Shown piece by piece: positions 47,472 to 55,828 of a stretch of 64,000 nt of DNA. This DNA comes from a bacterium (GTDB taxonomy: Bacteria; Desulfobacterota; Binatia; HRBIN30; CADEER01), in contig JAUIGL010000026.1 of the NCBI GenBank assembly GCA_030430165.1, forward strand, positions 1-64,000, in the 5' to 3' direction. Within the stretch, counting starts at the first letter, position 1. The number at the start of each line of letters is the position of its first letter. Position numbers and translations under genes: made by a program. Below the pieces are notes generated by a model. It did no database searches, was not told the origin of the DNA, and saw only the letters and a program-made list of their open reading frames with translations.

Positions 47472-48479
47472 ATGAACAGCCGAATGACCAAACCGCGGGT
47501 ACTGGTGACCGGCGCGGGGGGCTTCATCGGCGGTCACCTCGTGAGCAGCTTGCGTGAAACTGCCGCCTCGGTGCGCGCGGTCGACATCAAGCCGTTCGAC
47601 TCCTGGTATCAGCGCTTCGACGACGTCGAGAATCTCGAGCTCGACCTGCGTCTGCGCGACCCCTGCATGACCGCCGCGCGCGGCATCGACGAGGTCTATC
47701 AGCTCGCCTGCGACATGGGCGGCATGGGGTTCATCGAGAACAACAAGGCGCTGTGCATGCTCAGCGTCCTGATCAATACGCACATGCTCGAGGCGACGGT
47801 TCACCACGGCGGCAGCAAGTTCTTCTACGCGTCGTCGGCCTGCGTCTACAATGCCGACAAGCAGCGCGGCTACGACGTGACACCGCTGCGCGAGTCGGAT
47901 GCCTATCCGGCCATGCCGGAGGACGGCTACGGCTGGGAGAAGCTGTTCTCGGAGCGGATGTGTCGGCATTTCGCCGAGGACTTCGGACTTACCGCTCGGG
48001 TTGCGCGGTTCCACAACGTGTACGGACCGCACGGGACCTGGGACGGGGGGCGCGAGAAGGCGCCGGCGGCGATTTGTCGCAAGGTGGTCGCGGCGGTCGC
48101 CGACGCTGATCACCGGATCGAGATCTGGGGCGACGGCAAACAGGGCCGCTCGTTCACTTACATCGACGACTGCGTCGAGGGGATCCGCCGACTGATGGAC
48201 AGCGATCTGAGCGAGCCGATCAACCTGGGCTCGAGCGAAACCGTCACCATCAACGACCTGGTCGATCTCGTCGAGGACGTCGCCGGTGTGCGCCTGGAGC
48301 GATCCTACAAGCTCGATGCTCCGAAGGGTGTGGACGGCCGCAGCAGCGACAATACGATGATTCTCGACCGCCTCGGTTGGGCCCCGGCGACGCCGTTGCG
48401 GGTCGGCATCGAGCGCACCTATCACTGGATCGAAGAGCAGTTTGCGGCGCGGGCAAGCGGCGGACGCTACGTCGAATAG
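47472..48479 (+). CDS. GDP-mannose 3,5-epimerase-like sugar-nucleotide epimerase
   Basis: An extended short-chain dehydrogenase/reductase of 335 residues. The NAD loop is TGAGGFIGGH (~13-22) and the active-site Tyr/Lys are in GYGWEKLF. The run of segments QLACDMGGMGFIENNKAL, FFYASSACVYNADKQ, ARFHNVYGPHGTW, GGREKAPAAICRK and GDGKQGRSFTYIDDCVEG closely follows plant GDP-mannose 3,5-epimerase, and the catalytic Cys (SSACVY) and Lys (REKAP) are kept. It would supply GDP-L-galactose (or GDP-gulose) as donor for a transferase of the adjoining cluster, perhaps the GT10/GT11-like ones. Starts at 47472 or 47484 are both possible. Confidence 0.9.
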   Translation: MNSRMTKPRVLVTGAGGFIGGHLVSSLRETAASVRAVDIKPFDSWYQRFDDVENLELDLRLRDPCMTAARGIDEVYQLACDMGGMGFIENNKALCMLSVLINTHMLEATVHHGGSKFFYASSACVYNADKQRGYDVTPLRESDAYPAMPEDGYGWEKLFSERMCRHFAEDFGLTARVARFHNVYGPHGTWDGGREKAPAAICRKVVAAVADADHRIEIWGDGKQGRSFTYIDDCVEGIRRLMDSDLSEPINLGSSETVTINDLVDLVEDVAGVRLERSYKLDAPKGVDGRSSDNTMILDRLGWAPATPLRVGIERTYHWIEEQFAARASGGRYVE

Positions 48480-48490
48480 GCCGGGGCCCG

Positions 48491-49465
48491 TCAGCGAGGC
48501 TGCTTGCGTCCGACCTGCGGCGGATGCCAGTCGCCTCTGGCCGCGGTCGACTCGCGCTCGATCCGGATGTCCTGCGGCGAGTGGTGCAACATCAGGTCGA
48601 TCTGCTGGCGCGTGTTCGCCCAATTGCGCATGCCCTGGTAGCCGTCGATGGCGTAGTCGTAGCGGCTGAAGCCGAGGTCGGTCCCGGGCGGGAAGATGTC
48701 GCTGAAGTTTTCGTCGCGCATGCGCTCGTAGCGCGGCACGTGTAGCGTCTCCAGTCGGGTGTTCAGCATCGCTGCGGCAACGGCGAAGGTGCCGACCGAC
48801 AGGGCGAGGTGCCGCGCGTGGCGCAGCGTGTGGAAGTCGCGTTCCACCGTCTCGGAGACGATGCGCAGGCGCGGCCATCGCTTGCGGATTTCGCCGAGCA
48901 CCGGGTTTTCCGCGCCGACCGAGATCTGCGTCTGGGCGACGATCGTCACTTCGCGAAAGCCGCTGTCCTCGATCAGCGTTTGGTACCAGCTGAGCGGAGG
49001 TTGCCCGTATTTCGCGTTCGGCTCGGCCTCGAAAATGTCTCCGGAGCGGACGTGGATGACCAGTGTCTGGTCGCCGAGGGCGTCGTGCGGGGCATCCGCG
49101 GCGAATAGGGAGCGGACGTACTCCTGCATGCAGTGGTAGCGCGCGGCGAAGTCGAGGCGGCGCGTGACTTCGTTGCCGTGGAGCAGTCCCGAAATGACTT
49201 CGATCCGCTCCGGGTCGTAGGAGATCGGCGCGCGCTGCCTCGGGGTGACGCCGTCCCACCACGGAGGACGCGGCTGGGCCGGGCTCGGCAGCGTCGAAAA
49301 GTCGAGCGCGACCGCGTTCTGGTTCATCGTCGCATATGCCAGTGGTCGGGGGATCACCAGCGTCGCCTGCGACGCCTGCGCGTAGAGAATGCTGTGGCAA
49401 AGGTGAAACAGGTAGTTGCCGATACCTCCGTCCACCTCGCGGAACGGTCGCAAGACCAACAGCAC
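48491..49465 (-). CDS. GT11-like (alpha-1,2-fucosyltransferase superfamily) glycosyltransferase
   Basis: A 324-residue protein starting at GTG 49465, which follows GGGAGAG at normal spacing. The N-terminal GGIGNYLFHLCHS is the counterpart of the GT11 'GGLGNQLFQ' motif, and LVIHVRSGDIF provides the HxRxGD donor-binding motif of the fucosyltransferase superfamily. The motif LSVGTFAVAAAML corresponds to the GT11 'SxSTFS..GA.L'. It would use GDP-fucose or another GDP-sugar. It is 11 bp downstream of the sulfotransferase and co-directional, so the two likely form an operon. Confidence 0.7.
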   Translation of the reverse strand: MLLVLRPFREVDGGIGNYLFHLCHSILYAQASQATLVIPRPLAYATMNQNAVALDFSTLPSPAQPRPPWWDGVTPRQRAPISYDPERIEVISGLLHGNEVTRRLDFAARYHCMQEYVRSLFAADAPHDALGDQTLVIHVRSGDIFEAEPNAKYGQPPLSWYQTLIEDSGFREVTIVAQTQISVGAENPVLGEIRKRWPRLRIVSETVERDFHTLRHARHLALSVGTFAVAAAMLNTRLETLHVPRYERMRDENFSDIFPPGTDLGFSRYDYAIDGYQGMRNWANTRQQIDLMLHHSPQDIRIERESTAARGDWHPPQVGRKQPR

Positions 49466-49476
49466 GACAGCTCTCC

Positions 49477-50325
49477 CTACTTCCGGTCCGCGCCGTCGTT
49501 CGCCGGGCTCGGCAGCGTCGTCGCGAACCGTTCTTGCGGCGGCGCAAAGCGCTCCCGCGCGTACTGATACAGCGCGATATCGAATCGGTTGCGCGCGACG
49601 ACCTCGGCGCGCTGGTCGTCGGTGATATGGTCGCGAATGTCGTACTTGTTTTGCTTCCGCCGAGTCTTGCGATGCCACGGCAGGCGTTTGGGATGTGGGA
49701 GCCCGAGGCGACGCGACCACCACGCGTCGTAGGCGGGGTCGCCGAGCCGTTCGAGAATCAGGACCAGGTCGAAACGTTCCAGAACTGCGCGGGCGAGAGC
49801 GAGGCGGCGCTCGTTCACCGCGATGCCGCGCTGATCGAGCGGCCCTCCGCTCAGCGTTTTGGCGTAGTAGTCGGCGGATTCGTCCCACAGCCGCCAGGTG
49901 CGCGGTGTTGGGATCGTATTCAGCCATTCGGCGAACGGGGTGGCCTGCTCCGGATCCTTGTCCTGGTCAGCGCGCGGCCAGCGGCCCTGGAAGTTGTAGA
50001 GTGAGAAGACTCGTTCGAGCGGGTCGCGCAGGCAGGTGATGCGGAAGGTTCTCGCGCCGCCCATTCGAGGCTGGTGGAGGATTCCGCCCTCCTGCGTGTC
50101 GATTTCGATTCCCCTGCGCTTTCCGATGCTCTCGAGCAGGGCGCGCATCGAGGTGCCGGCGGCCTTGCGCATGTGCAGGAAGAATACTCGGTCGCAGGAG
50201 GCGAGACTCCTGCCGGACGCCAGACAGACGGTGTCGTTGACGCGCGCGGCGGTCCACGGCGTCGCGTTTTCCTGCCGCGTCGGTTCGAGCTTTGCCTGGC
50301 TGTGATTGCCTCCTGCGTCGCGCAT
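49477..50325 (-). CDS. Sulfotransferase family protein
   Basis: A PAPS-dependent sulfotransferase-like protein, 282 residues from ATG 50325. The 5'-phosphosulfate loop is FFLHMRKAAGTSM (~45-57) and the 3'-phosphate loop is RDPLERVFSLY (~100). Carbohydrate sulfotransferases of the Sulfotransfer_2/3 group share this pattern. A substrate of sugar type is suggested by the neighbours only. The frame extends upstream but without family similarity, and ATG 50325 has GGCGAGA upstream. Divergent from the GT77-like gene. Confidence 0.85.
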   Translation of the reverse strand: MRDAGGNHSQAKLEPTRQENATPWTAARVNDTVCLASGRSLASCDRVFFLHMRKAAGTSMRALLESIGKRRGIEIDTQEGGILHQPRMGGARTFRITCLRDPLERVFSLYNFQGRWPRADQDKDPEQATPFAEWLNTIPTPRTWRLWDESADYYAKTLSGGPLDQRGIAVNERRLALARAVLERFDLVLILERLGDPAYDAWWSRRLGLPHPKRLPWHRKTRRKQNKYDIRDHITDDQRAEVVARNRFDIALYQYARERFAPPQERFATTLPSPANDGADRK

Positions 50326-50425
50326 CGCTTTCGTCTCGCCGCCGCGTGGAGTGCGTGCCCTCCACCCGCGTAGGCATAGCGCAGACCGTCGACTCGGGCG
50401 AGCACGGTGGGCTAGGCTGAAGCCG

Positions 50426-51643
50426 ATGCCGCGACAGCCTTCTTCATCGGGTTCGCCACCCTCGGGCGAAGAGCGCGGCATTGCCGTGCGAGTTCGATTG
50501 CGCGGCGGCCACGCCTACGAGGTGGTGCTGCCGGCGGGGTCGCAGCTACTGCATGAGCTCCTCGAGCAACCGCTGGCGGCGTTGCCGGTGGAGCGAGCGC
50601 GGCGCCTGTTCGAGCTCCCCCTGGACGGCGGCCGTTCCGCGGTCACCTTTCGCGCCGAAGAGATCGCTGCGGTGGAAACGACGCCGCCGTATCGGACGCC
50701 CGCCATCGCCGAGCGCATCGACCAGCGCTCCGTAGCCGATCTGGCCGGGCCGAACGTGCTGTTCAGCGTCGTCTCCTCGATTACCGATGAGAGAGCCTTC
50801 GCTGGTGCGCGCAAGAGAGCGGAGCGTCATCTAGCCGCTTTCGAGGAGCGACTCGACGAGCGGCGGCAGAAGCTGCGGCGGATCTGCGATCGAATGGAGA
50901 CGACGACGTTCGTGGTGTCGGCGTTCAACGCCGGCTTCGTGCCGTTGCTGCGCAACTGGGCGGCGTCCTGCGATCGCCACGGCGTCGACGCGCGGCGGTG
51001 CGCGGTCCTCTTTCCCACCGACGACGAGGCGGATGCAGCGGCGCGCGAGCTCGGCTTCGTAACTTGCTTCGATCCCGCGTCCTACGGCGAACAGCCGCGA
51101 GGGGCAGTACGGGTGTACGGCGATCGCGGCTTCGCTTCCTGTATCTTCCTCAAGCTGGCGATGGCGCAAGACATGCTGCAGCTGGGCTACGACTTCCTGC
51201 TGCAGGACATGGACCTGATATGGTTTGCCGACCCGCTCCCCGATCTCACGTCGAGAGCGATGGCGGATCGCCTCGACTTCCAGTTCATGCGCGACATGAA
51301 CCGACTGTTCCAGCCGCTCTACTACAACTCCGGCTTCATCTTCGTGCGCAACAATCCGCTGAGCCGCCACGTCTGGCAGATGGTGTTGTCGGCCTACCCA
51401 GCGGTGGTCTTCCACCGCTCCGACCAGGTCGTAGTCAACCAGGTGATCTCTTGTTTCAAGGAGAGGGGGCTGCGCACGGCGCGCTTGCCGGAGCGATACG
51501 TCGACGGCCAGATCCTCGCCCAGGTGGATGTCGGAGTGCGTGCCTTGCCGCCGGACAGCTTGGTTGCGCACGTCAACTGGACGAGCAACCTCGGGCACAA
51601 GATCGAGCGCCTGAAGAAGCTCGACCTCTGGTACCTGGACTGA
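50426..51643 (+). CDS. GT77-like nucleotide-diphospho-sugar transferase with N-terminal accessory domain
   Basis: A 405-residue protein. Residues ~18-85 are a small domain of unknown function (RVRLRGGHAYEVVLPAG ... LFELPLDGGRSAVTFRAEEI) that recurs inside the large fusion at 56675-60106. Residues ~150-405 match the plant-type Nucleotid_trans family (PF03407, GT77): FVVSAFNAGFVPLLRNWAASC, the catalytic DxD in LLQDMDLIWFADPLPDL, YYNSGFIFVRNN and the C-terminal VAHVNWTSNLGHKIERL. In plants GT77 enzymes extend arabinose chains on extensins or build rhamnogalacturonan II. Divergent from the sulfotransferase at 49477. Confidence 0.78.
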   Translation: MPRQPSSSGSPPSGEERGIAVRVRLRGGHAYEVVLPAGSQLLHELLEQPLAALPVERARRLFELPLDGGRSAVTFRAEEIAAVETTPPYRTPAIAERIDQRSVADLAGPNVLFSVVSSITDERAFAGARKRAERHLAAFEERLDERRQKLRRICDRMETTTFVVSAFNAGFVPLLRNWAASCDRHGVDARRCAVLFPTDDEADAAARELGFVTCFDPASYGEQPRGAVRVYGDRGFASCIFLKLAMAQDMLQLGYDFLLQDMDLIWFADPLPDLTSRAMADRLDFQFMRDMNRLFQPLYYNSGFIFVRNNPLSRHVWQMVLSAYPAVVFHRSDQVVVNQVISCFKERGLRTARLPERYVDGQILAQVDVGVRALPPDSLVAHVNWTSNLGHKIERLKKLDLWYLD

Positions 51644-51672
51644 GCGGGTGGGCGGCGGCAGCCGCCCAGGCC

Positions 51673-53751
51673 TCAGCCGCGGCGTGGCGCGCCGAGCGCA
51701 AGGCGCAGCGTATCGGCGACATCGCCGGCGTCGATCTGCATGCCGGGAGCGTCGTGGTCGTACGACTTCGGGTCTACGAACCAGTAGTCGAGGCCGGCCG
51801 CCTGGCTGAGGCCATAGTACATCGACAAGCGATCGTTGGGACGGCCCTCCTCGAGCGCTCGTCGCGGTACGAACTCGACCACGGCGGTTCCGGGCTGTGC
51901 AAAGATCAGGTTGGCGAAGGCGCCGCCGTGCGGTCCGAACACGATCCGGGCTCGCCTGATCCACGGCTCGGCGTCGGCGATGCGACCCAGACCGCCGAGC
52001 ACGTGCAGCTTCAGACCGCTTTCTTCGACCGCCGCACGGGCCTGCTCGAGCATTTCCTTCTCGCCCGCGACCGAGCGTTTCGAGGTTCGCCGCAGGTACA
52101 CGGCGAGGTCGCGCCGCGCCGGCTCGAGGGTGCCGAGGCGGCGCTGGATCGGGCGCAGCAGGTTGCGCGGGTAGAGGCCGAGTTGATTGTGGTTGGGCTC
52201 GAACTGAGGGAACAGCGCCAGGTCGGCGTGGATGACGAAGCCGCTGCTGGCTCGAACCGGCTTGGCGACTATCCGGTCCTCCACCCCGAGTCGTTTCCAC
52301 CACCAGCTCGACTGCTTGCCGGGCTGGTTGTGGCTGACGATGCGGAGGTGGCGCATCTCGGGCTGCTCGAGCAAATCGATGACCGCGGCCAGCGGCGGCA
52401 GCGCGTCGAAGACGAAGTGTTGGAACGCCTCCCCGCCCCAGGCGCCGATCGAGACTGCCGCATCGACATGGCGGACTTCCTCGATCCCGGCGTAGCGCCG
52501 CCAGCCCGTTCCGAGCCACCAGCGGCCCATGCCGTAGTAGCGCTGCGCGTCGAAGATGACGTTGTCGCCGATGTAGGCGTCACCGAGGCGGAGCAGGAAC
52601 GCGGTGTGGATTTCCGGTAGCCATCCGCCATCGGGAGCGGCGAGGCTGCGCGCCGGCTGCATCGCTTCGTCGACCCGGCGCACCGAGACCTGCTCGGCGG
52701 GTACCTGCTCGAGCGAGCGGATTGGGGTCTTGTGTTGCGTTCGCACGATGCGCAATCGCTCGTCGGGCGAGTCGCCGTTGGCACGCGCGCTGGCCAGGAT
52801 CTCGTCGCTTTGCCAAGGCCGCCACGGTGTCGCTCCGCGGCCCGCTGCCGGTCGGGGCGGCTGCTCACATTCTCGTTTCCACGGGGGGAGCTCCCGGCCT
52901 GGTGCGGCGCCGCGGATGAACCTGCGGTAGAGGAGGTCGTCCGAGCCTTCGAGCTGCTGCACCAGCAGGAAGTTTCTGCGGATCGCCGGCATCATCTCGT
53001 AATAAAGATCTTCGGTCAGGCAGTCGGGGTCGAAATCGTCGTCGAAGAAGAGGATGCCGTCGCGATCGAACAACTCGGCGATGCACGGTGAGCCCCCGTA
53101 GACCGGCACGGTTCCGGTGGCGAAGCAGTCGGTGATCTTCTCGGTGTAGTAGAAGTCGACCTTGGTGTTCTCGAGGACCACGTGGAACATGTAGGGGAGA
53201 ATTCCCTCGCTCTTGTCGGGGTGATTCCTCTCGCCACCGACGCGGGCGCTGCCGCAGGCGCCGCCGAAGAGATCGAGCTTGTCCTTGAGCCGTTGCGCGA
53301 CTTGCTGGCGGTAGAGATGCCCTTCGACCATCTTCTTCTTCGAAGCGAACATCGAGCACAGCTTCGACTTGCGGTAGATCGCGTACCGGTCCTCGTCCAT
53401 CCAGGGCAGGTTGGAGGCCGGCGGGTTGTAGACGATGCGCGGGTGGCGCCGGCACAGGGAGCGGTCCGAGGTCAGCAGCCACTCGTAGCTCGCCAGCACG
53501 CGATGCAGATTGTCCTCGATGAAGGGGATCGTCCCTTGCCAGCGGCTGATCGCGGGAGACTCGAGCAACCAGGCGATCTTGCGCCCCGGCTGGTCGACGC
53601 CCGAGCGGATTGCGGTGTCCATGTACACCGCGACGTCGCAGGTCGCCTGCGCCGGATCGTCGGTCCAGTCGAACAGGCGCGGCCGGCGCATGGAGTTGGA
53701 GGACCACTTCGGCCTGAAGTGCCAGCCGTATCCGAGAACCTTGTCGCGCAT
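51673..53751 (-). CDS. GT10-GT61 two-domain glycosyltransferase
   Basis: A 692-residue fusion. The N-terminal half (~15-290) carries the GT10 alpha-1,3-fucosyltransferase signature VVLENTKVDFYYTEKITDCFATGTVPVYGGSP (in parts) near residue 190-215. The C-terminal half (~370-690) carries the GT61 signature: WGGEAFQHFVFDALPPLAAV, the LYLRRTSKRSV loop and FGPHGGAFANLIFAQPGTAVVEFVP near 605. Two sugar-transfer activities in one chain suggest sequential addition. The ATG at 53751 is taken as start; an earlier in-frame start (53790) lies inside tandem repeats. Convergent with GT77-like, divergent from the GT60-like gene. Confidence 0.78.
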   Translation of the reverse strand: MRDKVLGYGWHFRPKWSSNSMRRPRLFDWTDDPAQATCDVAVYMDTAIRSGVDQPGRKIAWLLESPAISRWQGTIPFIEDNLHRVLASYEWLLTSDRSLCRRHPRIVYNPPASNLPWMDEDRYAIYRKSKLCSMFASKKKMVEGHLYRQQVAQRLKDKLDLFGGACGSARVGGERNHPDKSEGILPYMFHVVLENTKVDFYYTEKITDCFATGTVPVYGGSPCIAELFDRDGILFFDDDFDPDCLTEDLYYEMMPAIRRNFLLVQQLEGSDDLLYRRFIRGAAPGRELPPWKRECEQPPRPAAGRGATPWRPWQSDEILASARANGDSPDERLRIVRTQHKTPIRSLEQVPAEQVSVRRVDEAMQPARSLAAPDGGWLPEIHTAFLLRLGDAYIGDNVIFDAQRYYGMGRWWLGTGWRRYAGIEEVRHVDAAVSIGAWGGEAFQHFVFDALPPLAAVIDLLEQPEMRHLRIVSHNQPGKQSSWWWKRLGVEDRIVAKPVRASSGFVIHADLALFPQFEPNHNQLGLYPRNLLRPIQRRLGTLEPARRDLAVYLRRTSKRSVAGEKEMLEQARAAVEESGLKLHVLGGLGRIADAEPWIRRARIVFGPHGGAFANLIFAQPGTAVVEFVPRRALEEGRPNDRLSMYYGLSQAAGLDYWFVDPKSYDHDAPGMQIDAGDVADTLRLALGAPRRG

Positions 53752-53754
53752 GGT

Positions 53755-53870
53755 GGGGTACGGGGTACCGAGTACGGGATACGGCTGCAATGTTTGGGGT
53801 ACGGGGGACTGGGTACGGGGTACTGGGTACGGGGTACTGGGTACGGGGTACTGGGTACGGGCGGGGGGAT
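53755..53870. repeat. GGGTACGGGGTACT tandem repeat
   Basis: An upstream diverged patch (53755-53790) and about four copies of a 14-bp unit TACTGGGTACGGGG from ~53808 to 53863, ending in GCGGGGGG. GTAC is a frequent dispersed motif. It lies between the divergent starts of the GT10-GT61 and GT60-like genes and has no T-run or coding value. Confidence 0.7.
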
Positions 53871-53928
53871 GCCGAGCCTGGGCTTGCCTTGTTGCGGCCG
53901 GTTGGCGGCTTCGGCATGACTAGCAATC

Positions 53929-54948
53929 GTGGAGTCCGCTTCTCAGCCGAAGATCTTCGTCGCGATCGCGGCGTATACCGACCCGGAGTTGCCGCGTACG
54001 CTGCGCGACGCTCTGCAGACGGCGCACTCGCCGGACCGCCTGCGCTTCGGAATCTGCTGGCAAGCCGATCCCGAAGCGCCGGTGGAGCTCGACACGTTTC
54101 GTCGCGATCGCCGCTTTCGTTTCGTCGATGCGACGATCCACGAGAGCCGGGGCGGGCCGTGGGCACGCAACATTGCGCAGAGCCTGTGGCGCGGCGAGCC
54201 CTACACGATGCAGATCGATTCGCACATGAAGCTGGAACGGGATTGGGACAGTCGGCTGATCGAGATGCTCGAATCGCTGCCCAGCGACAAGCCCATCCTC
54301 AGCATGAACGCGCCGTTGTTCTGGTACGACGGCGACGGCGAAGCGCACCGGCGCCTCGACATGGGGGTCCCGACCACCCGCGTCAACGGTTGGAACCCGT
54401 CCACCCCGTGGGCGCCATGGTTCGATTTCGGCCCGCCGAACCAACGGCAACCGGGGCGCACTCGCTTCATCAACGGCAACTTCGCCTTCGCGCCCGGGGT
54501 CTGGAACGTCGAAGTGCCGCAAGACCCGGGCCAGTACTACTGGGGCGAGGAGCTCAACGTGACGATTCGCTCGTACACGTGGGGCTACGATTTCTTTTTG
54601 CCTTCGGAGGCCGTCGCCTGGCACATGCAGCACCAGGGAGGTCCGCCGCGGCGCCACTGGGAGCACGGAGAGGACGTCGTCCAGAGCCGCAATGCGGAAG
54701 CCTACGATCGGCTCGGTCGCTTGGTCACGTGTCGCGACCAGCGCCTTCCTGGGCCGTATGGCTTCGGTCCGGCGCGCACCCTGCGCGAATACGAAGCCTA
54801 CGCCGGAATCGATTTTCAAACCGCCCGCGCCCATCCCGACGTGTTCACCGGCGCCAACCCGGACCCGGTGACGATTCACAGCCCGGCCGATTGGCGAGCC
54901 TGCCTCACCTTCGAGGAGTTCGCGGCGAGCGCTCGGGGCGAGTCCTGA
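53929..54948 (+). CDS. GT60-like (GlcNAc-transferase family PF11397) glycosyltransferase
   Basis: A 339-residue cytoplasmic protein beginning at GTG 53929, the first start codon after an in-frame stop. It opens PKIFVAIAAYTDPELPRTL and has the metal/donor motif QIDSHMKLERDWD near 95-110; FNGNFAFAPG and WGYDFFLPSE are later landmarks. This is the fold of Skp1-type hydroxyproline GlcNAc-transferases (GT60). It is a paralogue of the gene at 61939-62862 (same N-terminal 'IFVSIASYRD', FGICWQ and IDSH motifs). Followed 25 bp later by a sulfotransferase. Confidence 0.75.
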   Translation: MESASQPKIFVAIAAYTDPELPRTLRDALQTAHSPDRLRFGICWQADPEAPVELDTFRRDRRFRFVDATIHESRGGPWARNIAQSLWRGEPYTMQIDSHMKLERDWDSRLIEMLESLPSDKPILSMNAPLFWYDGDGEAHRRLDMGVPTTRVNGWNPSTPWAPWFDFGPPNQRQPGRTRFINGNFAFAPGVWNVEVPQDPGQYYWGEELNVTIRSYTWGYDFFLPSEAVAWHMQHQGGPPRRHWEHGEDVVQSRNAEAYDRLGRLVTCRDQRLPGPYGFGPARTLREYEAYAGIDFQTARAHPDVFTGANPDPVTIHSPADWRACLTFEEFAASARGES

Positions 54949-54972
54949 TCGGCTCCGAGTCGCGATCGCGCC

Positions 54973-55680
54973 ATGGCCCACTTCTTCGTCGGCATCGACG
55001 CCCTGCGGTTGATTGCGGTGTACAGTCCCAAGTGCGCGTCGCAGACCGTGCGCGCCTGGTGCGCCGCCGCGATCGAGGAGGCGACCGGCGAGGCGGTCGA
55101 CAGCGTCGACCCCTTTCTCGTTGGGTCGGAGGCGCACGGTCGCTATCCTGACTACTGGAAGGTTTTCTTCGTCCGCGACCCGCTGCGCCGGCTGGTCAGC
55201 TTTTACGTCCAGTGGGTGGTGCGCCAGCCCGCCCGCTGGTGCTTTGCCGACCACCAGCGTCGAATGCGGCTGGACGACAGGTCGTTTCGCCAGTTCCTTT
55301 TCGCCCTGCAACATCTCAACCGCAACGGTATCCGGCCGCAGCATCACCTGGTGCAGCAGGTCGAGAAGATCGACGACTGGACGTTCGACGAGGTCGTCGC
55401 AGTGGAGGATCTGGAAGCGGGGCTGACCGCTCTCGGCAGCAGGCTCGGGCTCCACGTCGCGGTGCCGCGCTTCAACCTGCAGCGATACGACGGCAAATCG
55501 AGCGAGATGGCATGCGATCGCCCGCCGAGCTGGCTACGCAGGAATGGGGTGCCGGCCGCCGACCGCTTCTACGATCGCGAGACCCGTGCCCTGGCCGAGG
55601 AGATCTACGCCGCCGACATTTCGTACTATCGCGAAAAGACCGGCCTCGAGCTTCTTCGCGGTCCATCCGGAGCCGGCTAG
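54973..55680 (+). CDS. Sulfotransferase family protein
   Basis: A 235-residue PAPS-dependent sulfotransferase-like protein. The phosphosulfate loop is AVYSPKCASQTVRAW (~16-30) and the 3'-phosphate loop is FFVRDPLRRLVSFYVQW (~64-80). The C-terminus DISYYREKTGLE is also typical of Sulfotransfer_2. It is co-directional with and close to the GT60-like gene, and the Tat-signal protein follows 148 bp later. The acceptor is unknown. Confidence 0.83.
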   Translation: MAHFFVGIDALRLIAVYSPKCASQTVRAWCAAAIEEATGEAVDSVDPFLVGSEAHGRYPDYWKVFFVRDPLRRLVSFYVQWVVRQPARWCFADHQRRMRLDDRSFRQFLFALQHLNRNGIRPQHHLVQQVEKIDDWTFDEVVAVEDLEAGLTALGSRLGLHVAVPRFNLQRYDGKSSEMACDRPPSWLRRNGVPAADRFYDRETRALAEEIYAADISYYREKTGLELLRGPSGAG

Positions 55681-55828
55681 AACCCTCCGCTCCAGCGTCC
55701 ATGTTGCGGCGTAGACCCCTGCCGTAGCTACGCTTTTTTGCCGGCAGCCCGCAGGCGGCGAGGTTGTTTGTACTTGACTGGGGCGGATGACCGTGGCAGT
55801 CGTGGCGGCGGTCGGTGGAGGCGTCCTG

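Noticed and set aside
53755-53870. Tandem GTAC repeat as CRISPR or coding extension of the GT10-GT61 gene
   Set aside because: No spacers; the N-terminal extension into it has no ribosome site and encodes low-complexity sequence.
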